Source: JBAYGJ01 sp041649335 (GTDB taxonomy: Bacteria; Patescibacteriota; Patescibacteriia; UBA10025; JAHIVO01). From it: a stretch of 7,278 nt of DNA. Shown piece after piece: positions 1 to 5,371 of this stretch (position 1 is the first letter of the stretch; every line of letters begins with the position of its first letter). The notes beneath the pieces are model-generated. The model saw only the letters and a list, made by a program, of their open reading frames with translations, was not told the DNA's origin and searched no databases. Made by a program: the position numbers and the translations under genes. The stretch spans positions 1 to 7,278 of the forward strand of contig JBAZNF010000032.1 in NCBI GenBank assembly GCA_041649335.1, written 5' to 3'.

Positions 1-833
1 TGGGTGGTATACTTTTAGGCGCTAAAAAAGCCATGCCGGACAGCCTGATGACCGATTTCAACCGGACGGGCATCACGCATATCGTGGCGCTGTCCGGGTT
101 CAATATCACCATTATCGCCGTGGCTTTATCCGCTCTGGGCCAGCGTTTCTCGTTCCCGAGGCGGGTGAGTTTCTGGAGCTCGTGTACGGCTATCGGCCTG
201 TTCGTCATCATGACCGGGGCACAGGCCTCTGCCGTGCGGGCCGGGGTTATGGGCGGGCTGGTGATGGTCGGCCGGGAACTGGGCCGGCTGAGCCGCATCA
301 CCAACGCGCTGGTGTTCGCCGCCACGGTCATGCTCATCGCCAATCCGCGCATCCTGGTGTTTGACGCCGGTTTCCAACTGTCGTTCCTGGCCACGCTCGG
401 CTTGGTGTACCTGTCGCCGGTGTTCGAGAAATGGTTTACATCGCGTTTTGTCCCGGCCTGGCTCAGTACGACGCTGGCTGCGACAATGTCGGCCATTTGT
501 TTTACCGCTCCGCTGATGGCGTACCAGTTCGGGAGGTTTTCGTTGGTGGCGCCGTTGGTAAATGTGCTGGTCGTGCCGATCATCCCGATGGTCATGGGGC
601 TGGGATTTGGCGCAGTGGTATTAGCGCTGATGTGGCTGCCGCTCGGGCAGGTGGCCGGTTGGTTCGTCGGTTTGGCGCTGCGGTATGTCGTTAGTGTGGC
701 TGAATTCTTTTCCGGATTCGGTTTCTCCTCAGTGGCCGTCAGCCGGCTGTCCTGGATGTGGCCAGTACTGTGGTATGCCGCGTTGGTTTTTGGTATCGTA
801 TGGTACAAACATAAACAACGGAAAACGGTATGA
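1..833 (+). CDS. comEC: ComEC/Rec2-type DNA uptake channel, C-terminal part of competence domain (5' truncated)
   Basis: This is the end of an inner-membrane channel protein that moves single-stranded DNA into the cytoplasm during natural transformation. The frame is open to the window edge, with the first complete codon at base 3 reading GGILLGAKKA before the Met at base 33, so that Met is internal and the true start lies upstream. Counting from that Met, the ComEC-family hallmarks are: TGITHIVALSGFN (12-24), GAQASAVRAGVMGG (62-75), FDAGFQLSFLATLGL (110-124) and TAPLMAYQFG followed by LVNVLVVPIIP (158-185). About seven hydrophobic membrane segments are visible, ending in a short basic tail (KHKQRK). 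The SG-x-H histidine common in this family is Asn here. The usual C-terminal MBL domain is absent from this polypeptide and follows as its own gene; the stop overlaps that gene's start (ATGA, 830-833). The family call is secure; the length and N-terminal OB-like domain cannot be judged. Confidence 0.93.
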   Translation, partial: GGILLGAKKAMPDSLMTDFNRTGITHIVALSGFNITIIAVALSALGQRFSFPRRVSFWSSCTAIGLFVIMTGAQASAVRAGVMGGLVMVGRELGRLSRITNALVFAATVMLIANPRILVFDAGFQLSFLATLGLVYLSPVFEKWFTSRFVPAWLSTTLAATMSAICFTAPLMAYQFGRFSLVAPLVNVLVVPIIPMVMGLGFGAVVLALMWLPLGQVAGWFVGLALRYVVSVAEFFSGFGFSSVAVSRLSWMWPVLWYAALVFGIVWYKHKQRKTV

Positions 834-1693
834 GCGTACGGAAGAATAAAAGAATGTGGTGGATCGGCAGTTTTTGCCTGGCCGGATGCCTGTTGGTCGG
901 CATTTATTGGCACGACCAATCGGTTGCGGATTTGCGGGCGACGTTTTTTGATATCGGCCAGGGAGACAGTACGCTCATCCAAACCCCCTCGCACCAGAGT
1001 ATTCTCATTGATGCCGGACCGGACACGACAGTGTTATCAAAACTTGGCGAGACTTTGCCGTTTTATGACCGCCGGATCGACCTGGTCATCCTGACACACT
1101 GCCATGCCGACCACGAGGGGGGACTGGCGGCCGTGCTGGAGCGGTACGACGTCGGCCAGGTGATCTGGAGCGGGGTCGGCGACCAGTCACCGGGCTGTGT
1201 CGCCTGGCAGGACGTCAGTAGGCAAAAGAAGATTCCCGTTCACGTCGTGAGCGCGGGCGAACGGTATGATTTCGGTGCGGCCGAGATGGATATCGTATAT
1301 CCATTGAATCATCAGTCCGTAGCCAGTTATGGGAAGGATTTGAACATGACATCCCTGGTCAGCCGGTTAACCTATCAGGATACGTCGTTCCTTTTTACCG
1401 GCGACGCGCCGGTTGAAATTGAGCAGGAATTATTAAAGCAGCGAAATATTACATTGGCGAGTGACGTACTAAAGGTTGGCCACCACGGCAGCAGGTATTC
1501 GTCCTCACTGGAATTCCTGCAGGCGATTCGTCCACAGTTCGTCGTTATTTCCGTCGGGGCCGGCAATTCGTACGGCCATCCGCACCTGGCAGTGCTTAAC
1601 CGGTTAGCCTATCTCGGCATAAACACTCTGAGAACGGACGAATACGGTGATGTCGTATGCGTCAGTGACGGCCGTTCGGTCCGGTGCCAGTGA
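830..1693 (+). CDS. Membrane-anchored MBL-fold hydrolase, ComEC C-terminal-domain type
   Basis: This 287-residue metallo-beta-lactamase-fold protein corresponds to the C-terminal domain of full-length ComEC, which is thought to degrade or process the non-transported DNA strand outside the membrane. Residues 9-27 form one hydrophobic signal anchor after a basic N-terminus (RKNKR). The fold motifs follow in order: FFDIGQGDSTLI (39-50), ILIDAGP (58-64), the metal-binding THCHADH (His90, His92, Asp94, His95), FLFTGDA (187-193, Asp192), VGHHGS (216-221) and GHPH (249-252). All the expected metal ligands appear present, so it looks active. The start is the ATG overlapping the upstream stop; the upstream Shine-Dalgarno match is poor, which fits translational coupling to the channel gene. 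A LAGC lipobox-like string sits at residues 17-20, but the hydrophobic stretch continues past it, so an uncleaved anchor is more likely. The ComEC context makes a DNA-processing role more likely than another MBL function. Confidence 0.9.
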   Translation: MSVRKNKRMWWIGSFCLAGCLLVGIYWHDQSVADLRATFFDIGQGDSTLIQTPSHQSILIDAGPDTTVLSKLGETLPFYDRRIDLVILTHCHADHEGGLAAVLERYDVGQVIWSGVGDQSPGCVAWQDVSRQKKIPVHVVSAGERYDFGAAEMDIVYPLNHQSVASYGKDLNMTSLVSRLTYQDTSFLFTGDAPVEIEQELLKQRNITLASDVLKVGHHGSRYSSSLEFLQAIRPQFVVISVGAGNSYGHPHLAVLNRLAYLGINTLRTDEYGDVVCVSDGRSVRCQ

Positions 1694-1701
1694 GCCCACG
1701 C

Positions 1702-1730
1702 TTGTATTGTTTCATGCCCTTTGCTATAAT
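1702..1730 (+). promoter_or_regulatory. Extended -10 sigma70-type promoter for csrA
   Basis: The -10 box TATAAT (1725-1730) is a perfect consensus and is preceded by TGC, giving an extended -10 (TGCTATAAT). A weak -35, TTGTAT (1702-1707), lies 17 bases upstream. Transcription would begin near 1737, leaving a leader of about 42 bases before csrA. It starts only nine bases after the MBL gene stop, and I saw no terminator between the two genes, so read-through from the ComEC genes may also reach csrA. Confidence 0.75.
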
Positions 1731-1765
1731 CTTCTGACACTGAAATGAAATAGATTGTTGAATAT

Positions 1766-1771
1766 AAGGAG
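1766..1771 (+). promoter_or_regulatory. csrA ribosome binding site AAGGAG, decides the start
   Basis: AAGGAG lies seven bases before the ATG at 1779, good spacing. It excludes an in-frame TTG at 1755 that would add eight unconserved residues. The site contains GGA, the core CsrA recognition triplet, so the protein could repress its own translation as in other bacteria; that is inference. Confidence 0.8.
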
Positions 1772-1778
1772 AGAGAGC

Positions 1779-1967
1779 ATGCTCGTTCTTACACGGAAGC
1801 GGGGAGAGTCGATCACCATTGGCGACAATGTCCGGGTGTCGGTTCTCAGAACCCGTGGCAGTCAGGTTCGGCTTGGCATTGAGGCACCTGATGATACAGT
1901 CGTGCATCGGGAGGAGATTTACCTCAAAATACAGGCTGACAATAAAAAGGCCAGGAAAAAGAAATGA
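1779..1967 (+). CDS. csrA: CsrA/RsmA global post-transcriptional regulator
   Basis: This 62-residue protein is a full-length member of the CsrA family, small dimeric RNA-binding proteins that bind GGA motifs in mRNA leaders, often blocking the ribosome site, and so control metabolism, motility and surface behaviour. The N-terminal strand MLVLTRKRGESITIG matches the family start. Residues 29-36 read QVRLGIEA, and VHREEIY (42-48) includes Arg44, the key RNA-contact residue in studied CsrA proteins; Leu4 and Arg6 are also conserved. The C-terminus is a lysine-rich tail (KKARKKK). The start is fixed by homology and by the ribosome site before it. It has its own promoter and is followed by a terminator, so it is probably expressed alone as well as by read-through. 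No FliW or flagellar gene, a common neighbour, is visible. Confidence 0.97.
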   Translation: MLVLTRKRGESITIGDNVRVSVLRTRGSQVRLGIEAPDDTVVHREEIYLKIQADNKKARKKK

Positions 1968-1986
1968 CCCATATTTTCTGGTCCAC

Positions 1987-2017
1987 ATCCCTTTGCAGAC
2001 ATGCGGGGGATTTTTTT
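1987..2017 (+). terminator. Intrinsic terminator after csrA
   Basis: ATCCC (1987-1991) pairs with GGGAT (2007-2011). An inner stem GCA/TGC (1995-1997 with 2002-2004) carries a GACA loop, and two T.G wobbles and one bulge join the two parts. Seven Ts (2011-2017) follow. It lies 20 bases past the csrA stop. A weaker hairpin (1949-1954 with 1978-1983, plus AAAA/TTTT) spans the csrA stop itself and has no T tract. Confidence 0.7.
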
Positions 2018-2035
2018 ATCACCTACGCAATGCAT

Positions 2036-2051
2036 GGTGTGGGGGGTGTGG
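2036..2051 (+). repeat. G-rich direct repeat GGTGTGG, two copies, upstream of promoter
   Basis: GGTGTGG occurs at 2036-2042 and again at 2045-2051, nine bases apart start to start, inside a G-rich run that continues to 2061 and abuts the -35 box at 2062. The position, about 46-61 bases before the predicted transcription start, suits an activator site. The second copy is also part of an 11-bp imperfect inverted match with 1981-1991. No binding protein can be named. Confidence 0.45.
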
Positions 2052-2061
2052 ATGGCAGGGG

Positions 2062-2090
2062 TTGACAAATAGGCAGGAAAGTAGTAGTAT
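2062..2090 (+). promoter_or_regulatory. Strong sigma70-type promoter for the 2294-5179 operon
   Basis: TTGACA (2062-2067, perfect -35) is followed after exactly 17 bases by TAGTAT (2085-2090, five of six matches to TATAAT). Transcription should begin near 2097, about 197 bases before the first gene. The csrA terminator lies upstream, so this promoter should start an independent unit. I saw no better promoter closer to the gene. Confidence 0.8.
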
Positions 2091-2223
2091 GGCAGGCTAT
2101 GGTCGTATGCTATTCAATGCAAAAAGCCGTAGTCTGAGATCAGCAATGATCTTTGACAACCTAACTCGGAAACGAGATTCACTATGACAACTCTCCTGCT
2201 CACCATCTTGGTTGATAAGGAGA

Positions 2224-2241
2224 TTATTGATATATCAATAA
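2224..2241. repeat. 18-bp perfect palindrome TTATTGATATATCAATAA
   Basis: The sequence TTATTGATATATCAATAA equals its own reverse complement over all 18 bases. It sits about 130 bases after the predicted transcription start and 52 bases before the ATG at 2294. Such symmetry suits an operator for a dimeric repressor or, in RNA, a seven-pair hairpin with a TATA loop inside the large loop of the ribosome-site helix. No protein can be assigned. Confidence 0.7.
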
Positions 2242-2284
2242 CAATGAAATAATAGTAGCAGTTACTATAAACTTATAAACCTAA

Positions 2285-2291
2285 GAGGTGA
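2285..2291 (+). promoter_or_regulatory. Ribosome binding site GAGGTGA, decides start at 2294
   Basis: GAGGTGA matches seven bases of the anti-Shine-Dalgarno complement just before the ATG at 2294. An in-frame GTG at 2288 lies inside this site and so cannot be the start. The whole element is the target of the predicted pairing with 2197-2211. Confidence 0.75.
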
Positions 2292-2293
2292 GT

Positions 2294-3361
2294 ATGTCAG
2301 ATTCTGAAGACAAGAAAAAGAAAAGTACAACCCCGCACCCTGATACGGGCGGGATTGTGCGGGATTCGGTCGAGCAGGCCATCGAGGAGTACATGCCCGA
2401 ATTAGTCGGCATGATCCGGGGGCTGATCAAACGTAGCGATAAGTTTATGAGCGCTGAGCTGGCATTCGCCAAGTTCATGCCTTATATAAGTATTGCTATT
2501 GGGCGACTCATCCCAGATGACCAGCCGTATTCGCGTTTCATTGACAATGTCCGTACCCGGTTTTTCGCGGAGTACCGGAGACAGGTCAATCTGGAACATT
2601 CCGGTAAATCCGATGAAAAGACCGCGAAGCCAGAGACACCCGAGGTAAAGCGTGAAAAGGAGAAGGTGGCTTCGGATGTGTTTGCCACGTTCGTCTTCAT
2701 GCTCCCGCCCGATCAGGTGCCGAAGTTTCTATCGGCTATAGACAGTCTCGGTGAAAAATCGAGACTTGAACTTCGCAAGATGATCGGGTCAATCCATCCC
2801 AAGCAACTGCAGGATGTAGTGAAGAGATTGAGCGTCGATCCGAAATTCGCCGGTAAGTATGATAGGGATTACTGGCTTGAGGTATTGACGGTTCTGGATC
2901 GATTTTCACAGGCTCCGGCACCAGCAAGTGCGCCCGGACTGAAATCCATCGCAGATACGATGGGCGAAGTCCAAGTACTCATTTTGGGATTGTCTGCTGC
3001 CAACAGAAGCAAGATCCTCTTGCTTCTCGAAGATCAGAAGAATCCAGAAGAGTATCATCGACTGCTGTTGCTGTTGTCAAAGCTCGGCCCGCAAGGTTTG
3101 AAAAAACTGGCGGCGCTTGATCTGAAAGACCAGAAGACTTTTCTGGGCCTAGCGGTATTACCAGAGCACCAGAAGAAGGATCCCGATTGGCTTGATCGCC
3201 AGATCGAGAAATTCACGACATGGCGTGCTGAAGGACGCGAGCGTGACCGTGTAACGGGCCAGAAGCTCGCGAACCAGGCGGTGAAGGTTGTCGAAGGCGA
3301 CCCTCGGCTGAGTGGCATAGTGCCGCTTTTCAAGGGGTTGGCTGAACTGTTCGAGAAGTAA
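2294..3361 (+). CDS. Hypothetical soluble, alpha-helical charged protein
   Basis: I do not recognise this 355-residue protein. It has no signal peptide and no membrane segment and should be cytoplasmic. Residues 1-20 are a charged, probably disordered tail (KKKK at 7-10). A helical block covers about 21-100. A Lys/Glu/Pro-rich linker (about 102-125) leads to a second helical block (126-205), then an Ala/Pro linker (QAPAPASAPG, 206-215) and a third helical block (217-350) with a leucine run (ILLLLEDQ, 241-248; RLLLLLSKLG, 256-265). The second and third blocks, both leucine-rich, might be related helical repeats, but I cannot show that by eye. There are no cysteines and no catalytic motif I can name. 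It is first in an operon, 30 bases before the membrane-protein gene, which suggests a cytoplasmic partner, scaffold or regulator of that protein. The ORF is intact, with codon use like its neighbours. Confidence 0.85.
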   Translation: MSDSEDKKKKSTTPHPDTGGIVRDSVEQAIEEYMPELVGMIRGLIKRSDKFMSAELAFAKFMPYISIAIGRLIPDDQPYSRFIDNVRTRFFAEYRRQVNLEHSGKSDEKTAKPETPEVKREKEKVASDVFATFVFMLPPDQVPKFLSAIDSLGEKSRLELRKMIGSIHPKQLQDVVKRLSVDPKFAGKYDRDYWLEVLTVLDRFSQAPAPASAPGLKSIADTMGEVQVLILGLSAANRSKILLLLEDQKNPEEYHRLLLLLSKLGPQGLKKLAALDLKDQKTFLGLAVLPEHQKKDPDWLDRQIEKFTTWRAEGRERDRVTGQKLANQAVKVVEGDPRLSGIVPLFKGLAELFEK

Positions 3362-3391
3362 CGAACGAAAACTGACGAAGGAGAGAATACA

Positions 3392-5179
3392 ATGTCAGAC
3401 ATAAACGGAAAAACAGAAGAAAAGAAAGGCTTCTGGGCAAGCCTTTTTGGTTCAATCGATAAGATTGACGAAGCGCTGCACGAGAAACCGATCAGTCGGA
3501 TTGAGGACATTTTCGCCCTCATCGGTCTGGGTACGGTTGCGAATCGTGCTCAAACGTTTTTTGGGGCATTCCTGCTTATCCTCAGTTTCATTCTGAGGGG
3601 TGGGATGGAGGCTTGGGGTTGGTCTGAAGCGCAGAGAGCAAAAGTCCGTGCAATGCTAAACAGCTGGGTGCCATTCTCCCCCCATGGGAATAATGACACT
3701 ATGGTTGTGATGGCATTCCGCCGCTTATTCGATCTCCATCATTTGTATCGCTGGTTGATCGTTCTGGGCGGCATGGGCGTGCTTTTGTCACTAAGCATCT
3801 GGCTGATCACGGTTGCCAGCTGGATCGGTTACGTGATGTTCGTCGCGGTATTGGTCGGCCTCTTTGCATGGTCGGTCATGTCCCGTACGTCGCACATCCT
3901 CGTTGTTCCGATTGTGGGGCTACTGGTGATCGGCGCTGTTGTTCTCGGATTGACATATATCACCAATGCGCAGACCTGGATGATGATTTTCGCCATTATG
4001 ACTGTCATCGCCAGCATGGCGATGCTTGGTGTCGTATTCTGGCCTATCAGCGTCATCGCAAGACTGTTTTCTGCAAAGGAACAGGTCGAGCAGAGCGCGG
4101 GCAGTGATGCGGAAACGGTGATACCCAACCCGAAAAAGAAAGCAAAGGAGCAGATATCAGTCGGCAAATTCATCGCCAATTATATCGTCGCGCTGTGCTG
4201 GCCGGTATCACTGATGGTGTCAGCCCTCATGTTCACCGTATGGGCTGATATCCAGAGTCAGGTTGCATATATGACCATCATGGTCATACTGCTTTCGTTA
4301 GGGCTGTTCGGAATCCGCAAAGAAGGAATCCGTAAGGTTCTAAATACAGCTGCGGTTAGCAACTTGTTTATCTACTTGGCGATTGTCGGTTTTCACTGGA
4401 TGGTGCCGGCGGATATGCAGGCGTCGGTAGTCTATCAGACAAAGGATTACGTCTACGATGCGATCGGTGTCTACAGTTTCAGGACCGATGCCACGTACTA
4501 TTGGGACGTGAATAACAACTCCCGGCCCGATACGACTGACTTGCGGTTCTTGCAGGATGGATTAACGGACTCACTGGTCTTTCCGCAGGCCGATCGTCGT
4601 TTCGCCGATGTAAATGGAGACGGTCAGTCGACTGATGCCGATCTTGTGTACTTCAAGCGGTTCATGGACGACAAGGGCCCGCGGCCGGTAAAGGCAGGAT
4701 GGCTAGGCACCCCTAAACCTGGGGCGCATTCATCCGCTAGTATATCGTCGACTTCACAGCCCGATTCCTCTCAACTCGCTTCGGCGGGCGGGGGAGGAGT
4801 TTCCGACCCAGGTAAGGTACGGACGATTACCGCAGGCGTTACGTCTACACGCGCGGCGGCCTTCTTTGACCTAACTTTCGACAGCGTGACTGTCGACCCG
4901 AATCAGACTATCGCATATGTCACGTGGACCAATCCGCGGTCCAATGACGAGAACGCCAGCCTTAGTAGTGCGACGTTGCTCAGGGATAACTTGAGGAACG
5001 CGTACCGGTTGAGTACGGCATCGGGCGTTAATCTGGACGGCAAGGTGAAGCTCACGGCGGGACAACGCATCTCTGCGGTTCTGGAGTTTCCGCCACTGAA
5101 GCCGGGCGTGACGTTCGTGATGCTGGAGGTCCAGGACCTCTGGCAGAACGGGCCGTTCACTCTGGCATGCAATTTGTAA
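3392..5179 (+). CDS. Polytopic membrane protein with dockerin-like EF-hand pair and beta-rich C-terminal domain
   Basis: I do not recognise this 595-residue protein as a whole. A ribosome site AAGGAG (3378-3383) sits eight bases before the ATG. A short charged cytoplasmic tail (1-50) precedes about eight hydrophobic segments, near 53-69, 119-141, 144-162, 168-190, 196-224, 258-284, 290-308 and 322-338. A Lys-rich loop (PKKKAK, 247-252) is probably cytoplasmic. The remaining 250 residues should face outward if the count is even. They hold two EF-hand-type calcium loops, at 372-383 (Asp372, Asn374, Asn376, Asp380, Asp383) and 406-417 (Asp406, Asn408, Asp410, Asp417), spaced like a type I dockerin. 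A Ser/Gly/Pro linker (about 437-473) and a beta-rich domain (about 487-595) follow; the latter has alternating hydrophobic strands (TIAYVTWTN; ISAVLEFP; VTFVMLEVQD) and resembles DUF4352- or Ig-like modules only loosely. It probably acts with the upstream soluble protein. A strong terminator follows. Confidence 0.87.
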   Translation: MSDINGKTEEKKGFWASLFGSIDKIDEALHEKPISRIEDIFALIGLGTVANRAQTFFGAFLLILSFILRGGMEAWGWSEAQRAKVRAMLNSWVPFSPHGNNDTMVVMAFRRLFDLHHLYRWLIVLGGMGVLLSLSIWLITVASWIGYVMFVAVLVGLFAWSVMSRTSHILVVPIVGLLVIGAVVLGLTYITNAQTWMMIFAIMTVIASMAMLGVVFWPISVIARLFSAKEQVEQSAGSDAETVIPNPKKKAKEQISVGKFIANYIVALCWPVSLMVSALMFTVWADIQSQVAYMTIMVILLSLGLFGIRKEGIRKVLNTAAVSNLFIYLAIVGFHWMVPADMQASVVYQTKDYVYDAIGVYSFRTDATYYWDVNNNSRPDTTDLRFLQDGLTDSLVFPQADRRFADVNGDGQSTDADLVYFKRFMDDKGPRPVKAGWLGTPKPGAHSSASISSTSQPDSSQLASAGGGGVSDPGKVRTITAGVTSTRAAAFFDLTFDSVTVDPNQTIAYVTWTNPRSNDENASLSSATLLRDNLRNAYRLSTASGVNLDGKVKLTAGQRISAVLEFPPLKPGVTFVMLEVQDLWQNGPFTLACNL

Positions 5180-5200
5180 TTTGCACATTCGTGATTTGTT

Positions 5201-5237
5201 TGGGCAGTATGTCGAAAGATGTACTGCCCATTTTTTT
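5201..5237 (+). terminator. Strong intrinsic terminator of the two-gene operon
   Basis: GGGCAGTATGTC (5202-5213) pairs with GATGTACTGCCC (5218-5229) over 12 pairs, two of them G.T wobbles, closed by a GAAA tetraloop (5214-5217). An outer T-A pair (5201-5230) and seven Ts (5231-5237) complete it. It lies 21 bases past the stop of the membrane-protein gene and separates the operon from the NHL gene. Confidence 0.95.
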
Positions 5238-5241
5238 ACTC

Positions 5242-5270
5242 TTGCAATTTTGGTTGAAACGTGCTATAAT
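5242..5270 (+). promoter_or_regulatory. Extended -10 promoter for the NHL-repeat gene
   Basis: TATAAT (5265-5270) is preceded by TGC, the same TGCTATAAT seen before csrA. TTGCAA (5242-5247, four of six -35 matches) lies 17 bases upstream. Transcription would begin near 5277, giving an A/T-rich leader of about 70 bases. It begins five bases after the preceding terminator's T run. Confidence 0.8.
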
Positions 5271-5295
5271 GAAGCCATAAAATTGATCTCCCTAG

Positions 5296-5371
5296 AAACC
5301 TGATCTCGATTCTCGAAAAATAAAAATAAAAAATAAAATTTATATTTATGAAAACCTCACTTATCAGGTTT
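5296..5371 (+). repeat. 9-bp inverted repeat joining leader and first codons of the NHL gene
   Basis: AAACCTGAT (5296-5304) is the exact reverse complement of ATCAGGTTT (5363-5371), enclosing the start codon at 5348. The same 3' arm can instead pair locally: AAAACCT (5351-5357) with AGGTTTT (5366-5372), loop of eight, running into a T tract (5369-5375). The two pairings exclude each other. The stems are A/T-rich, so their stability is uncertain. Confidence 0.4.

Larger units (their letters stand above)
2097..2293 (+). promoter_or_regulatory. Structured 5' leader RNA with predicted Shine-Dalgarno-sequestering helix
   Basis: This roughly 197-base untranslated leader shows several predicted RNA elements. 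(1) GGCTATGG, starting near the transcription start (2095-2102), pairs with CCGTAGTC (2127-2134). (2) AGATCA-GCAA-TGATCT (2137-2152) is a perfect six-pair GNRA hairpin. (3) CTCG-GAAA-CGAG (2165-2176) is a second GNRA hairpin. (4) TCTCCT (2192-2197) pairs with AGGAGA (2218-2223). (5) A perfect palindrome lies at 2224-2241. (6) Bases 2197-2211 pair with 2281-2294 over 14 pairs (two wobbles, one bulged A at 2205), covering the whole ribosome site and the A of the start codon. The last helix would keep the mRNA closed until something opens it. I do not recognise a known riboswitch class. A 22-codon ORF (2184-2252) overlaps the anti-ribosome-site arm but lacks a good ribosome site of its own. Confidence 0.6.

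Noticed and set aside
877..892. Lipoprotein signal (LAGC) in the MBL protein
   Set aside because: The hydrophobic stretch continues well past the cysteine, which fits an uncleaved anchor better.
1755..1778. TTG start eight codons upstream of csrA
   Set aside because: It lies before the AAGGAG ribosome site, and the family begins exactly at MLVLTRK (1779).
2153..2181. Second TTGACA (2153-2158) as another promoter
   Set aside because: At 17 bases the -10 would be GATTCA, a poor match, with no extended -10; 16 and 18 are no better.
1819..2187. 122-codon plus-strand frame over csrA and the intergenic region
   Set aside because: It overlaps csrA in another frame, has no ribosome site and has no protein-like pattern.
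2227..2279. Promoter close to the 2294 gene (TTGATA at 2227; TATAAA at 2266 and 2274)
   Set aside because: No -35/-10 pair with proper spacing scores well; the stretch is A/T-rich, so partial matches are expected.
2288..2293. GTG start two codons upstream of the 2294 gene
   Set aside because: The GTG is inside the ribosome-binding site GAGGTGA itself, so the ATG at 2294 is preferred.
3055..3522. 155-codon minus-strand frame
   Set aside because: It is opposite two well-supported genes across their junction, with low-complexity Ser/Phe composition typical of an antisense shadow.
3829..4179. 116-codon minus-strand frame, Thr/Ile-rich
   Set aside because: It is the antisense of membrane segments in the 3392 gene; no ribosome site or family likeness was seen.
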